Assembly (NCBI GenBank): GCA_947442625.1
Contig: CANEWJ010000004.1
Location: 1 to 45,427 of the forward strand
Length of the DNA stretch: 45,427 nucleotides
Direction: 5' to 3'
Source: Chitinophagaceae bacterium
GTDB lineage: Bacteria; Bacteroidota; Bacteroidia; Chitinophagales; Chitinophagaceae
Below the pieces are notes generated by a model. It was not told the origin of the DNA. It worked only from the letters and a program-made list of their open reading frames with translations, and made no database searches. Below, piece by piece: positions 35,559-42,630 of the stretch. Position numbers and translations under genes: made by a program. The first letter of the stretch is position 1, and each line of letters opens with the position of its first letter.

Positions 35559-35632
35559 TGGGCCCACCTGGACTTGAACCAGGGACCCTCTGATTATGAG
35601 TCAGATGCTCTAACCAGCTGAGCTATAGGCCC
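35559..35632 (-). tRNA. tRNA with anticodon CAU (Met or Ile2)
   Basis: 74-nt cloverleaf starting GGGCCTATAGCTC and ending GTGGGCCCA. Acceptor GGGCCTA/TGGGCCC has one T-G wobble, the anticodon stem is TCTGA/TCAGA with loop CTCATAA, and the T-arm is CCTGG-TTCAAGT-CCAGG. The anticodon is CAU. The GGGCC acceptor start is reminiscent of tRNA-Ile, so this may be the lysidine-modified Ile2 tRNA rather than elongator Met; sequence alone does not settle it here. The 3' CCA is not encoded. Confidence 0.92.
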
Positions 35633-35879
35633 AAAGAACATTGCTGTTCTTTTAGGACTGCAAATTTAGGTAATTATTTTAATTCTTCCGAGTTCCAATG
35701 GCCCAACTGTTAAAGCAGCCAGTGGACAAGCAAAGCATTACCTGATAAAATGGCAACCTGGAATTCTCAAACTAATGGTGCAAGTCGCCAATATTCCCCA
35801 AACTAAACTACCTTTACCCCCTGAATCTTAACCTTTCATTAACCCGTTAGGAGATACTTTTGACCACACAAAATTGATT

Positions 35880-36629
35880 ATGAAGCAGATACTAGGAATG
35901 CTGATGCTGATGGTTTCCCTCAGCGCCGTTGCACAAGATAAAAAAGCCAAGGTAAAGGTTCAAGAGCCCAAGGCGCCCAAGGTTAAGCCAGATTATAGCA
36001 AAATCGACCTTTCAAAGCGTGCGTCAGACCATTTCATGCTCCAGTTCGGGATCGCAGGATGGGGCAACAAAGACGAAAACAAGATAACCACCAAGGGCTT
36101 CAACAGGAGCTTTAACGGATATTTTCTGTTTGATTTCCTTTTCAAATCCAATCCACACCTTAGTGTTGCGGTGGGGCCTGGTGTCGGATCAGACAATATA
36201 TACTTCGACAACATGACCGTGGACCTCAACACCAGAAACGGTGCAACCTTCAGGCGTGACACCATCACCCAATACAAAAAAAACAAGCTGGAAACCAGCT
36301 ATCTTGAGGCACCTATCGAGCTCAGGTACTCTGCCAGCCCAGGCAACATGAACAAAGGCTGGAAGTTTGCTTTCGGTGCAAAAATTGGAACCCTTGTGAG
36401 CTCCAAGGTAAAATCCAAAGTAGACCTGGATGCTACCGGTACTGGCGGTTACATCAGCAAGGAAAAAGACAAGCGCTACCTCAATACCACCCGCTTTGCC
36501 CTCACAGCAAGGGCCGGCTTGGGTAATCTGAGCTTTTTTGGAACTTATACGGTTACCAGCTTCTTCAAAGAAGGACTTGGGCCATCAGTAAGGCCTTTCT
36601 CGTTTGGATTGGCTTTAAGCGGACTATAA
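35880..36629 (+). CDS. Outer-membrane beta-barrel protein (PorT/OmpW-like fold)
   Basis: 249 aa from the ATG at 35880 (MKQILGMLMLMVSLSAVAQ, signal peptide); the track start two codons earlier is a TTG. A Lys/Pro-rich segment (KKAKVKVQEPKAPKVKP) after the cleavage site is followed by the barrel (HFMLQFGIAGWG...LSVAVGPGVGSDNIYF...LEAPIELRYSA...FAFGAKIGTLVSSKVKSKV...FALTARAGLGNLSFFGTYTVTSFFKEGLGPSVRPFSFGLALSGL). This arrangement of strands is that of the Bacteroidota outer membrane beta-barrel family. The function is not known. hflX follows 12 bp downstream. The 247 bp upstream (35633-35879) hold no gene. Confidence 0.85.
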   Translation: MKQILGMLMLMVSLSAVAQDKKAKVKVQEPKAPKVKPDYSKIDLSKRASDHFMLQFGIAGWGNKDENKITTKGFNRSFNGYFLFDFLFKSNPHLSVAVGPGVGSDNIYFDNMTVDLNTRNGATFRRDTITQYKKNKLETSYLEAPIELRYSASPGNMNKGWKFAFGAKIGTLVSSKVKSKVDLDATGTGGYISKEKDKRYLNTTRFALTARAGLGNLSFFGTYTVTSFFKEGLGPSVRPFSFGLALSGL

Positions 36630-36641
36630 AAACATTCATTT

Positions 36642-37856
36642 TTGTTAGAAAAATCAAGCCTATTCCAACAAGCTGAAAGAGCCATCCTGGTTGGGGTTGG
36701 ACTAAAAGAACAAAAAGATCTTCAGGTTAGGGAATACCTTGAGGAACTTGAATTTCTTGCCACTACCGCTGGGGCAACTACCGTAAAAACGTTCATCCAA
36801 AAGTTGCAACACCCAGATTCCAAAACCTATATTGGAAAGGGAAAACTCGAAGAGATAAAGCAATATGCTGCAGGCAAAGACATCAGCCTCCTGATCTTTG
36901 ACGATGAACTCAGTGGCGCACAGATCGGCAACATCGAAAAGGCCGTCAACATTAAAACCATCGACCGCAGTGACCTGATTCTCGATATTTTTGCCCATCG
37001 TGCCAAAACAGCTCAGGCAAAGGCCCAAGTTGAACTGGCGCAATACCAATACATTTTGCCCCGATTGCGCGGGATGTGGAAACATCTTGAGCGCCTTGGT
37101 GGCGGTATCGGTACCAGGGGTCCGGGTGAATCTGAAATTGAAACAGATCGTAGGATTGTCCGCGAAAAAATCAACCTGCTGAGAAGAAAGTTAGGTGAGA
37201 TTGAGAAGCAGGCCTTCACCCAAAGAAAAGAGAGGGGCGAATTCATCCGCGTAGCGCTGGTTGGGTATACCAATGTTGGAAAGTCAACACTGATGAACCT
37301 CTTGAGCAAGAGTGAAGTGTTGGCTGAAAACAAACTCTTTGCAACGCTGGACACCACAACTAGAAAAATCGTTTACGAAAACACACCTTTCTTATTGAGC
37401 GATACCGTAGGTTTCATCAGAAAACTCCCCCATCACCTCATTGAAAGTTTCAAGAGCACGCTGGATGAGGTGAAGGAAAGTGACATCCTCATGCATGTAG
37501 TAGACATCTCGCATCCGCAATACGAAGACCAGATGAAGGTGGTCAATACAACCCTTGCAGAATTGGGTTGTGCAGACAAGCCCATGATCACCATTTTTAA
37601 CAAGATGGATCAATACGAGGACAGGACTTTTGACGAATGGCTTGAGCCTGAAGTGAAAGAGAACCTGCTCAGCGAATTGTATAAACGCTGGCAAAATGAA
37701 ACCCGCTCCAGCTGTGTTTTTGTATCCGCAACGCAGAGAAGGGAAATCGATAAACTTCGCACCACCATCCTCAACCAGGTCCGCGAAATGTACGCCAAAC
37801 GCTACCCTTATAAAACAGGATATCAGTCAATCGACTATGGCAACCAAGGAATATAA
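36642..37856 (+). CDS. hflX: Ribosome-associated GTPase HflX
   Basis: 404-aa GTPase that acts on stalled ribosomes. The N-terminal HflX domain contains 'YIGKGKLEEIK', 'LLIFDDELSGAQIGNIEKAVNIKTIDRSDLILDIFA' and 'RLRGMWKHLERLGGGIGTRGPGESEIETDRR'. The G domain has G1 GYTNVGKST (about residues 206-214), G3 DTVGFIRKLPHHLIESFKSTL, G4 NKMD and G5-like VSAT. The start is a TTG at 36642: an in-frame stop lies five codons upstream and no ATG intervenes. The end overlaps the Rieske gene by 20 bp. Confidence 0.96.
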   Translation: MLEKSSLFQQAERAILVGVGLKEQKDLQVREYLEELEFLATTAGATTVKTFIQKLQHPDSKTYIGKGKLEEIKQYAAGKDISLLIFDDELSGAQIGNIEKAVNIKTIDRSDLILDIFAHRAKTAQAKAQVELAQYQYILPRLRGMWKHLERLGGGIGTRGPGESEIETDRRIVREKINLLRRKLGEIEKQAFTQRKERGEFIRVALVGYTNVGKSTLMNLLSKSEVLAENKLFATLDTTTRKIVYENTPFLLSDTVGFIRKLPHHLIESFKSTLDEVKESDILMHVVDISHPQYEDQMKVVNTTLAELGCADKPMITIFNKMDQYEDRTFDEWLEPEVKENLLSELYKRWQNETRSSCVFVSATQRREIDKLRTTILNQVREMYAKRYPYKTGYQSIDYGNQGI

Positions 37857-38175
37857 TTGGGAATTTGTTGCCGATTCTGTTGAACAACTTGGTTTTGGCA
37901 AGTATGATATCGTTCAAGCCGAGATTGGCGAACGCACCATTTGCATTGCCCGTTTCAAAAACCAGCTTTATGGCTTTCAATCCAAATGCCCGCATGCAGG
38001 GGCCAAGATGGTCATGGGCTATATCGATGCGCAGGGCAATGCCGTTTGCCCGCTTCACCGCTTCAAGTTTGCACTGCGCAATGGATACAATGTAACTGGC
38101 GAAGGATACAACATGAAAACCTTCCCCATTGAATTGAGGGAAGACGGCGTATTCGTTGGTTTTTTAAAATTATAA
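37837..38175 (+). CDS. Rieske [2Fe-2S] ferredoxin
   Basis: 112 aa from the ATG at 37837 (MATKEYNWEFVADSVEQLGFG); the longer ORF in the track runs inside hflX and is not coding. Cluster ligands are present as 'SKCPHAGAKMVMG' (C-x-H) and 'NAVCPLHRFKFALRNG' (C-x-x-H). There is no transmembrane helix or oxygenase partner, so it is a soluble Rieske electron carrier, like NirD-type and dioxygenase ferredoxins. It overlaps hflX by 20 bp and is followed 10 bp later by the TonB receptor, forming a tight three-gene run. The redox partner is unknown. Confidence 0.9.
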   Translation: MATKEYNWEFVADSVEQLGFGKYDIVQAEIGERTICIARFKNQLYGFQSKCPHAGAKMVMGYIDAQGNAVCPLHRFKFALRNGYNVTGEGYNMKTFPIELREDGVFVGFLKL

Positions 38176-38185
38176 ACATAGATTG

Positions 38186-40108
38186 ATGAAAAGAACGCTG
38201 ATTGTGTTGATCTTGATGGCAGGTTTTTCCATCACTTCATTTTCTCAGGTGCCTGAACTGGATCCAGTGTTGATCTCCTCGTCAGTGCAGCAAAAAAGGA
38301 TCAGGGAAACGGGAAGAAATATTGCCATCCTCACCAAAGAAGACATCAAAAATATTCCTGCCAATTCATTGGATGAGCTGCTGCGTTTTGTTCCCGGAAT
38401 TGAAGTGCAGCAAAGGGGTCCGCAGGGAGCACAGGCAGACCTGATCATCCGCGGAGGCACTTTTCAACAGGTCTTGGTGGTGATTGATGGGATGCGGGCC
38501 AATGAGCCGCTGACTGGGCATTTCAATGCCTACATCCCCATTCATCCAGAGGAGATTGAAAGGATTGAAGTCATCAAAGGCGCTGCAGCAGCCATTTTCG
38601 GGCCAGACGCAGTCGGTGGGGTCATCCATGTCATCACAAAAGCGTTTGCACAAGAATTTGCAGCAAAAAACAAAACAGTGTTTGCTGCCCTTCAAACCGG
38701 ACAATACAATTTGTTCAATGGTAAAATTGGGTTTACTGCCAGCAATGAAAAATCTTACCTCTCAGTAGGGTTGCAACAACAGAAAGCAAAGGGCATGCCA
38801 CTGAGGGGAACCACGGGGTATTTTGACAATGACCTGGGATCCATCAGCTATTCAAGAAAGTTGAACAAGCAGTGGAGGTTGATGTTGCGGGGTGCTGCAG
38901 ACAAACGCGATTTCAATGCACAGAATTTTTACACCAGCTTTCTCAGCGATACGGCAAATGAAACGGTTAGTTCCACATGGCAACAGATGGCATTGACAAA
39001 AACAGCAGAAAAATCCAGCTTTTCGTTCCTGGTCAATGCACGTCAATTGAAGGACCGTTATGCATTTCGACCAGCTGCCATCCCCAACCAAAACAGCACA
39101 GCACTGCTCAACATCGATGCCCGAAACAGTGTTCGCCTCAAGTGGCAACAAGCAAGGTTGACGACGGGCGTACAAGTGTTCAGCAAGCAGATCAAATCCA
39201 ATGACAGGGGCAATCACCAGCACCTGCACACGGGCATCTATGCCAACCTTCAACACCAATTGTTGAACAGGCTTTTTCTAACCGAGGGTATCCGCGCAGA
39301 TTGGGACCAAAGCTACAAATGGGCACTGATCCCTCAACTCAATCTTGCCTATACCGGATCGATGGCAACCATCAGGGCAAGCATCAGCAAAGGCATGAGG
39401 GATGCTGATTTTACTGAACGGTACAACAATTACAACAAAAAATTGGTTACCGGCGGAAGCATTGGCAACCCCGCACTGGAAGCCGAAAGAAGCCTCAACA
39501 TGGAAATGGGTGCAGACCTTTTCCTGGATAAACCTGTTCAAATCCATGCAACGCTCTTCCAACGGAACCAGGCCTCTCTGATCGATTGGGCTCCCACCGT
39601 TTATGCAGACATGCCCATCCGGAACAACCTGATTCCAACGGGCATTTATGCCTTGGCCAGCAATATTGCCAATGTCAAAACCAGGGGGGCTGAATTGGAC
39701 CTTTCTGGTGATCACGGCCTGGGCAAGGGAACCCGATTAAAATGGAACAGTGGAATCACGCGCCTGAGGTCTACAGGCAAAGGCAATACCCTGCCCTCCT
39801 TTTACCTTTCATCCCACGCAAAACTCTTGTGGAATACCAACCTCCGGATCATGAACAAAGCAGGATCCATCTCTGTGGGAACGGTCTACAAAGAGCGAAA
39901 CAAACAAACCGCCAATGCGATCAATGCCAAGATCAGTCCGGAGTATTTAACGGTCAACCTCCGCATCGAAAAATACCTGTTCAAGAAAAAAGCAGGGTTG
40001 ATGCTTCAGGTAGATAACCTGACCGATGTTGCGTATTCAGACCTGCTTGGATCCATCATGCCCGGAAGATGGATGCAGGCTGGGGTTTGGATGAATTTAA
40101 GTCGGTAG
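38186..40108 (+). CDS. TonB-dependent outer-membrane receptor (BtuB-like)
   Basis: 640 aa from the ATG at 38186 (MKRTLIVLILMAGFSITSFSQ, signal peptide). There is no carboxypeptidase-like N-terminal extension, unlike SusC. The plug domain is clear: 'ILTKEDIKNIPANSLDELLRFVPGIEVQQRGPQGAQADLIIRGGTFQQVLVVIDGMRANEP' and 'IERIEVIKGAAAAIFGPDAVGGVIHVITK'. A beta-barrel follows, ending in 'NLTDVAYSDLLGSIMPGRWMQAGVWMNLSR'. The length is typical of BtuB/cobalamin or siderophore receptors. No corrinoid or iron genes lie nearby, so the ligand is unknown. It is downstream of the Rieske gene by 10 bp. Confidence 0.93.
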   Translation: MKRTLIVLILMAGFSITSFSQVPELDPVLISSSVQQKRIRETGRNIAILTKEDIKNIPANSLDELLRFVPGIEVQQRGPQGAQADLIIRGGTFQQVLVVIDGMRANEPLTGHFNAYIPIHPEEIERIEVIKGAAAAIFGPDAVGGVIHVITKAFAQEFAAKNKTVFAALQTGQYNLFNGKIGFTASNEKSYLSVGLQQQKAKGMPLRGTTGYFDNDLGSISYSRKLNKQWRLMLRGAADKRDFNAQNFYTSFLSDTANETVSSTWQQMALTKTAEKSSFSFLVNARQLKDRYAFRPAAIPNQNSTALLNIDARNSVRLKWQQARLTTGVQVFSKQIKSNDRGNHQHLHTGIYANLQHQLLNRLFLTEGIRADWDQSYKWALIPQLNLAYTGSMATIRASISKGMRDADFTERYNNYNKKLVTGGSIGNPALEAERSLNMEMGADLFLDKPVQIHATLFQRNQASLIDWAPTVYADMPIRNNLIPTGIYALASNIANVKTRGAELDLSGDHGLGKGTRLKWNSGITRLRSTGKGNTLPSFYLSSHAKLLWNTNLRIMNKAGSISVGTVYKERNKQTANAINAKISPEYLTVNLRIEKYLFKKKAGLMLQVDNLTDVAYSDLLGSIMPGRWMQAGVWMNLSR

Positions 40109-40110
40109 AA

Positions 40111-40656
40111 TCAACAGAAAGCATCAGCAGGCCTTCTGATTTCATAAACAAAGTTCCACCGCGAAGGCTCCCCAAAATAAGCAACCTCCTCCTCCCCTGT
40201 TTTGACGGCGCCTAATTTCTCCATGGCTTTTTGAGACCGGATGTTGGAAGCGCCTACATGAAATACGACCCTTTCTACAAAAATGAAGGCATGGGCCAGC
40301 ATCAGCTGTTTTACATTACTGTTAAAGGGCTTTCCCCAGCATGAACGGGCAAAAAAAGTATAGCCAATCTTGATCTGGCGATGTTCCGGTTCATGGTCAT
40401 AAAACCTGGAGGAGCCGATGACAGCACCCGAGATGAGGTCGCGGATCAGGAAAGCACCTCTGGATTCGATGGCTCCGGTAAAATAATTCGAAAAAACCGG
40501 TCTTTGGTATCGGTCAGGATTGGGATGCTGCTCCCAGATCAAAGGATCAGAAGCCACGGCATAAAGCTTCTCAAAATCAGCTATAGACAATGGTGTCAAC
40601 TGAACCAGTTCGTTCTGAAGGTGGATGGGCTGTAAGTTCACAGATACTATAGGCAT
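40111..40656 (-). CDS. GNAT-family N-acetyltransferase (RimJ/RimL type)
   Basis: 181-aa acetyltransferase of the Acetyltransf_3 kind. The family layout is visible: 'LVQLTPLSIADFEKLYAVASDPLIWEQHP', 'GAVIGSSRFYDHEPEHRQIKIGYTFFARSCWGKPFNSNVKQLMLAHAF' (acetyl-CoA region, with a relaxed R/QxxGxG equivalent) and 'VVFHVGASNIRSQKAMEKLGA' (motif B). It may acetylate a protein N-terminus or a small molecule. It is convergent with the TonB receptor gene, 2 bp apart. The region 40657-40790 upstream carries the tRNA-Asn promoter. Confidence 0.88.
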   Translation of the reverse strand: MPIVSVNLQPIHLQNELVQLTPLSIADFEKLYAVASDPLIWEQHPNPDRYQRPVFSNYFTGAIESRGAFLIRDLISGAVIGSSRFYDHEPEHRQIKIGYTFFARSCWGKPFNSNVKQLMLAHAFIFVERVVFHVGASNIRSQKAMEKLGAVKTGEEEVAYFGEPSRWNFVYEIRRPADAFC

Positions 40657-40742
40657 AATGGCCTAAAATTAATGCCTAAAGGATGAAATCGTGTCAATAA
40701 GAGCGCAGGAATGATAATTTAGATATTACGGCAGTTTTTTCT

Positions 40743-40772
40743 TTTGAAAAATGTTGAAAAACCCTATTTTTG
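40743..40772 (+). promoter_or_regulatory. Predicted promoter of tRNA-Asn
   Basis: TTTG (40743-40746), 18-bp spacer and TATTTTTG (40765-40772) fit the Bacteroidota consensus. Start of transcription is expected near 40779, 12 nt before the mature tRNA. Confidence 0.65.
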
Positions 40773-40790
40773 CATCCCCATAAGGGAAAT

Positions 40791-40864
40791 TCCTCAGTAG
40801 CTCAGTTGGTTAGAGCATCTGACTGTTAATCAGAGGGTCACTGGTTCAAGTCCAGTCTGAGGAG
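40791..40864 (+). tRNA. tRNA-Asn (GUU)
   Basis: 74-nt cloverleaf. Acceptor TCCTCAG/CTGAGGA with discriminator G, D-arm GCTC..GAGC, anticodon stem TCTGA/TCAGA with loop CTGTTAA (anticodon GUU), T-arm ACTGG-TTCAAGT-CCAGT. CCA is not encoded. It marks the left boundary of the AT-rich accessory region. I found no second copy of its 3' end in the window. Confidence 0.95.
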
Positions 40865-40877
40865 CAGATATAAAAGT

Positions 40878-40916
40878 AAAAGGGTTATACTTTGATAGTA
40901 TGACCCTTTTTTATTT
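40878..40916 (+). terminator. Intrinsic terminator of tRNA-Asn
   Basis: Stem AAAAGGGTTATACT / AGTATGACCCTTTT pairs at all 14 positions (one G-U) with a TTGAT loop, followed by TTATTTG. It ends tRNA-Asn transcription before the toxin-antitoxin operon. Confidence 0.85.
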
Positions 40917-40961
40917 GGATTCTTTTTAAAATGTACATATTTTTGTACAAATAAAAGTACA
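40914..40961 (+). promoter_or_regulatory. yefM-yoeB promoter with three TGTACA-type operator cores
   Basis: TGTACA at 40932-40937 and 40944-40949 and a variant AGTACA at 40956-40961 are spaced exactly 12 bp start to start. A -7-like TATTTTTG (40938-40945) lies between the first two, with TTTG at 40914-40917 as a possible -33 (20-bp spacer). TGTACA is the known core of the Escherichia coli YefM-YoeB operator palindromes. Repressor binding would cover the promoter and shut it off. The last core ends 3 bp before the yefM ATG. Confidence 0.75.
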
Positions 40962-40964
40962 CAA

Positions 40965-41219
40965 ATGTTAACGACAACACTCTCAGACTTTCGTAGAGAT
41001 ATCAAAAGTTACCTAGATAAGGTTACTCAAAGCTTTGAAACATTGATTATTAACCGGGGAAAAGATACCGGTGTAGTAGTTATTTCTCTAGAAGAGTATA
41101 ATGCTCTGAAAAGCACCCAGCACGAATTGTCTTCACGTATTAATCAACAACGTTTGGATGCATCTATAGAAGCCCTTAAATCCGGGAAGAAAATGATCAA
41201 AAAACTGGATGAGCAATGA
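40965..41219 (+). CDS. yefM: Antitoxin, Phd/YefM family
   Basis: 84-aa antitoxin. The N-terminal Phd/YefM DNA-binding domain (MLTTTLSDFRRDIKSYLDKVTQSFETLIINRGKDTGVVVISLEEYNALKST) is followed by a flexible charged C-terminus that would wrap the toxin. It overlaps the toxin gene by 4 bp (ATGA) and is preceded by TGTACA operator cores, so conditional autoregulation with YoeB is expected. It is the first gene after tRNA-Asn. Confidence 0.93.
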   Translation: MLTTTLSDFRRDIKSYLDKVTQSFETLIINRGKDTGVVVISLEEYNALKSTQHELSSRINQQRLDASIEALKSGKKMIKKLDEQ

Positions 41220-41473
41220 AATTAGTATTCACGGAATTATCCTGGGAAGATTATCTTTTCTGGCAAAAAAACGATAAACAAAAATTAAAGCGTGTCAATG
41301 AGTTGTTGAAAGATATCTCACGTAGCCCATATGAAGGAATAGGCAAACCCGAACCATTGCGTTTTAATTATTCCGGCTTCTGGTCAAGAAGAATTGATGA
41401 GGAACACCGATTGATTTACAGAGTTGTGGACGATGAGATCCAAATTGCTAAATGCAGATTTCATTATGATTAA
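41216..41473 (+). CDS. yoeB: Toxin YoeB (ribosome-dependent mRNA endonuclease)
   Basis: 85-aa RelE-superfamily toxin that cleaves mRNA in the ribosomal A site. It matches Escherichia coli YoeB along its length, including 'KPEPLRFNYSGFWSRRIDEEHRLIYRV'. The catalytic residues fall at the same numbers: Glu46, Arg65, His83 and Tyr84. One extra Asp follows Tyr84 at the C-terminus. All active-site residues are intact, so it should be functional. It is directly followed (from 41481) by the first repeat element of the cassette-like array. Confidence 0.95.
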   Translation: MKLVFTELSWEDYLFWQKNDKQKLKRVNELLKDISRSPYEGIGKPEPLRFNYSGFWSRRIDEEHRLIYRVVDDEIQIAKCRFHYD

Positions 41474-41480
41474 AGGGTAA

Positions 41481-41590
41481 TATAGCTGCATCTTTCGTTG
41501 AAAAGGGGAGCCACACTGGACAAGCCATCCCGATTAATCGGGGTGGCTTTTTCTTTGTCCATCAGTGAGTTAGGGTAGTTGCATCTTTTA
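41481..41590 (+). repeat. Element A (hairpin form, no ORF)
   Basis: It starts with a 38-bp stretch (41481-41518) that is identical at 37 positions to 42256-42293. The hairpin AGCCAtCCCGAT / ATCGGGgTGGCT follows, with further pairing of CACTG with CAGTG and GGACAA with TTGTCC interrupted by bulges on one side only. It ends GGTAGTTGCATCTTTTA, a direct copy of its own left border AGCTGCATCTTTC. A T-rich run after the inner stem means it could also terminate yoeB transcription. Confidence 0.75.
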
Positions 41591-41682
41591 GTTATTAGAG
41601 GTATATATTTTTTGAAAAGCTACAACTCAATATCTTTGTTTTTATAGTGGGATTTCCAATAAATCAACTCATCTCCCTAAAT

Positions 41683-42210
41683 ATGACAAACTATTTAATT
41701 GTTCCTGGTCTGGGTAATTCAGGCCCAGAACATTGGCAAACTTATTTCCAAAACTCCGCTGCTAATTTTTCCCGAATTGAACAGGCCGATTGGGATACCC
41801 CAACTTGTGAAGATTGGATTAGAAATATGGATGCTATGATAACATCGTATGAATTATCATCTGTCGTTTTAACTGGACATAGCCTAGGTTGTTCAACCAT
41901 TGCACATTGGTCTGCCAAGTATAAAAGAAATATTAAAGGAGCTATGCTAGTAGCACCGAGTGATTTGGAAGCACCCAATTATACTTTTCCCACAAAAGGA
42001 TTTTCACCGATACCACTAGATAAATTAAATTTCAAATCTATTGTTGTAGCCAGTTCAAATGATATTTGGGTTTCTTTAGACAGAGCAAAATATTTTGCTG
42101 AAAATTGGGGCAGTGAATTTATAAACATTGGCGATGCCAGTCACATAAATACATCTTCTGGTCATACGAATTGGGAAGAGGGATTAACGATATTGAAAAA
42201 ACTGGGATAG
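41683..42210 (+). CDS. RBBP9/YdeN-type serine hydrolase
   Basis: 175 aa from the ATG at 41683 (MTNYLIVPGLGNSGPEHWQTYF); the track start is an upstream GTG. Family marks are 'IVPGLGNSGPEHWQ', 'QADWDTPTCEDW', the nucleophile elbow GHSLGC (Ser), the Asp in 'VVASSNDIWVSLDRA', and the His in 'GDASHINTSSG'. So the Ser-Asp-His triad is complete. RBBP9-like enzymes are small alpha/beta hydrolases with peptidase or esterase activity; the natural substrate is unknown. The gene is AT-rich, and its stop codon abuts the left end of the next repeat element, as in compact gene cassettes. Confidence 0.9.
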   Translation: MTNYLIVPGLGNSGPEHWQTYFQNSAANFSRIEQADWDTPTCEDWIRNMDAMITSYELSSVVLTGHSLGCSTIAHWSAKYKRNIKGAMLVAPSDLEAPNYTFPTKGFSPIPLDKLNFKSIVVASSNDIWVSLDRAKYFAENWGSEFINIGDASHINTSSGHTNWEEGLTILKKLG

Positions 42211-42270
42211 TTTACCCCTTTAATTTCCTGATAGATACGTACTCAATCATAGCATTATAGTTGCATCTTT
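42210..42270 (+). repeat. Element B1 (short form)
   Basis: Aligned to element D (44194-44254) without gaps, 41 of 54 positions match, including TACTCAATCAT in full and the right end AGTTG-A-CTTT. The left end here is GTTTACC, where D has GTACAAC, so the terminal inverted repeat seen in D is lost in this copy. It begins at the stop codon of the RBBP9-like gene. Confidence 0.7.
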
Positions 42271-42361
42271 CGTTGAAAAGGGGAGCCACACTGAAAAATC
42301 CATTCGCAGCGCCGTATGGATTGTCTGTATCTATCAATGATTTATGGTAAATTCTTCTTTT
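42256..42361 (+). repeat. Element B2 (hairpin form, no ORF)
   Basis: It shares the 38-bp left part with element A (37/38) but has a different hairpin: AATCCATtCG / CGtATGGATT around a CAGCGC loop (42297-42322). It then has TATCAATGATTTATGGTA, matching the right halves of A and C. The arm sequences differ from A and C, yet pairing is kept. It directly adjoins B1, sharing the AGTTGCATCTTT border. Confidence 0.7.
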
Positions 42362-42630
42362 GAAAGTCAGCAAATTAGATATGTCTAATAGCTTTATCTT
42401 AATTTTTACATATAATCACCTTCGGGAAGCAAAATGACGCAGACAGAAGGACTTTGTGTAAATAATTTAATCAATTAACAATATGATACTTGTAATATTA
42501 AAATTGGTGCAAGAAAATATTAGAATAATTAATTTTATTATTATCTATAAGATATTTTATAACAAATAAATTAAACAACTATAATAATTGAATGGTTATT
42601 TGGAAATATAATTCAAATAAAATTTCGTTT
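42362..42630 (+). other. AT-rich non-coding stretch upstream of the prohibitin-like gene
   Basis: About 270 bp, very AT-rich, with no ORF of meaningful length, no tRNA and no clear hairpin. It contains several TATAAAATA-like and TTTG sequences that could act as promoters for the next gene, but none fits the Bacteroidota pattern convincingly. Confidence 0.5.

Noticed and set aside
37696-38175. 159-aa ORF for the Rieske protein
   Set aside because: The first 47 residues are an out-of-frame reading of the hflX 3' end; the ATG at 37837 gives the normal ferredoxin length.
26671-38175. Functional pairing of the acyl-ACP desaturase with the Rieske ferredoxin
   Set aside because: The genes are 10 kb apart in separate transcription units; soluble desaturases usually use plant-type ferredoxin, so no link is supported.
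41523-41552. Element A hairpin as a plain intrinsic terminator of yoeB
   Set aside because: Possible for A, which has a T-rich run, but B2 and C belong to the same family, lack a T-run and share long flanks, so termination alone does not explain the elements.
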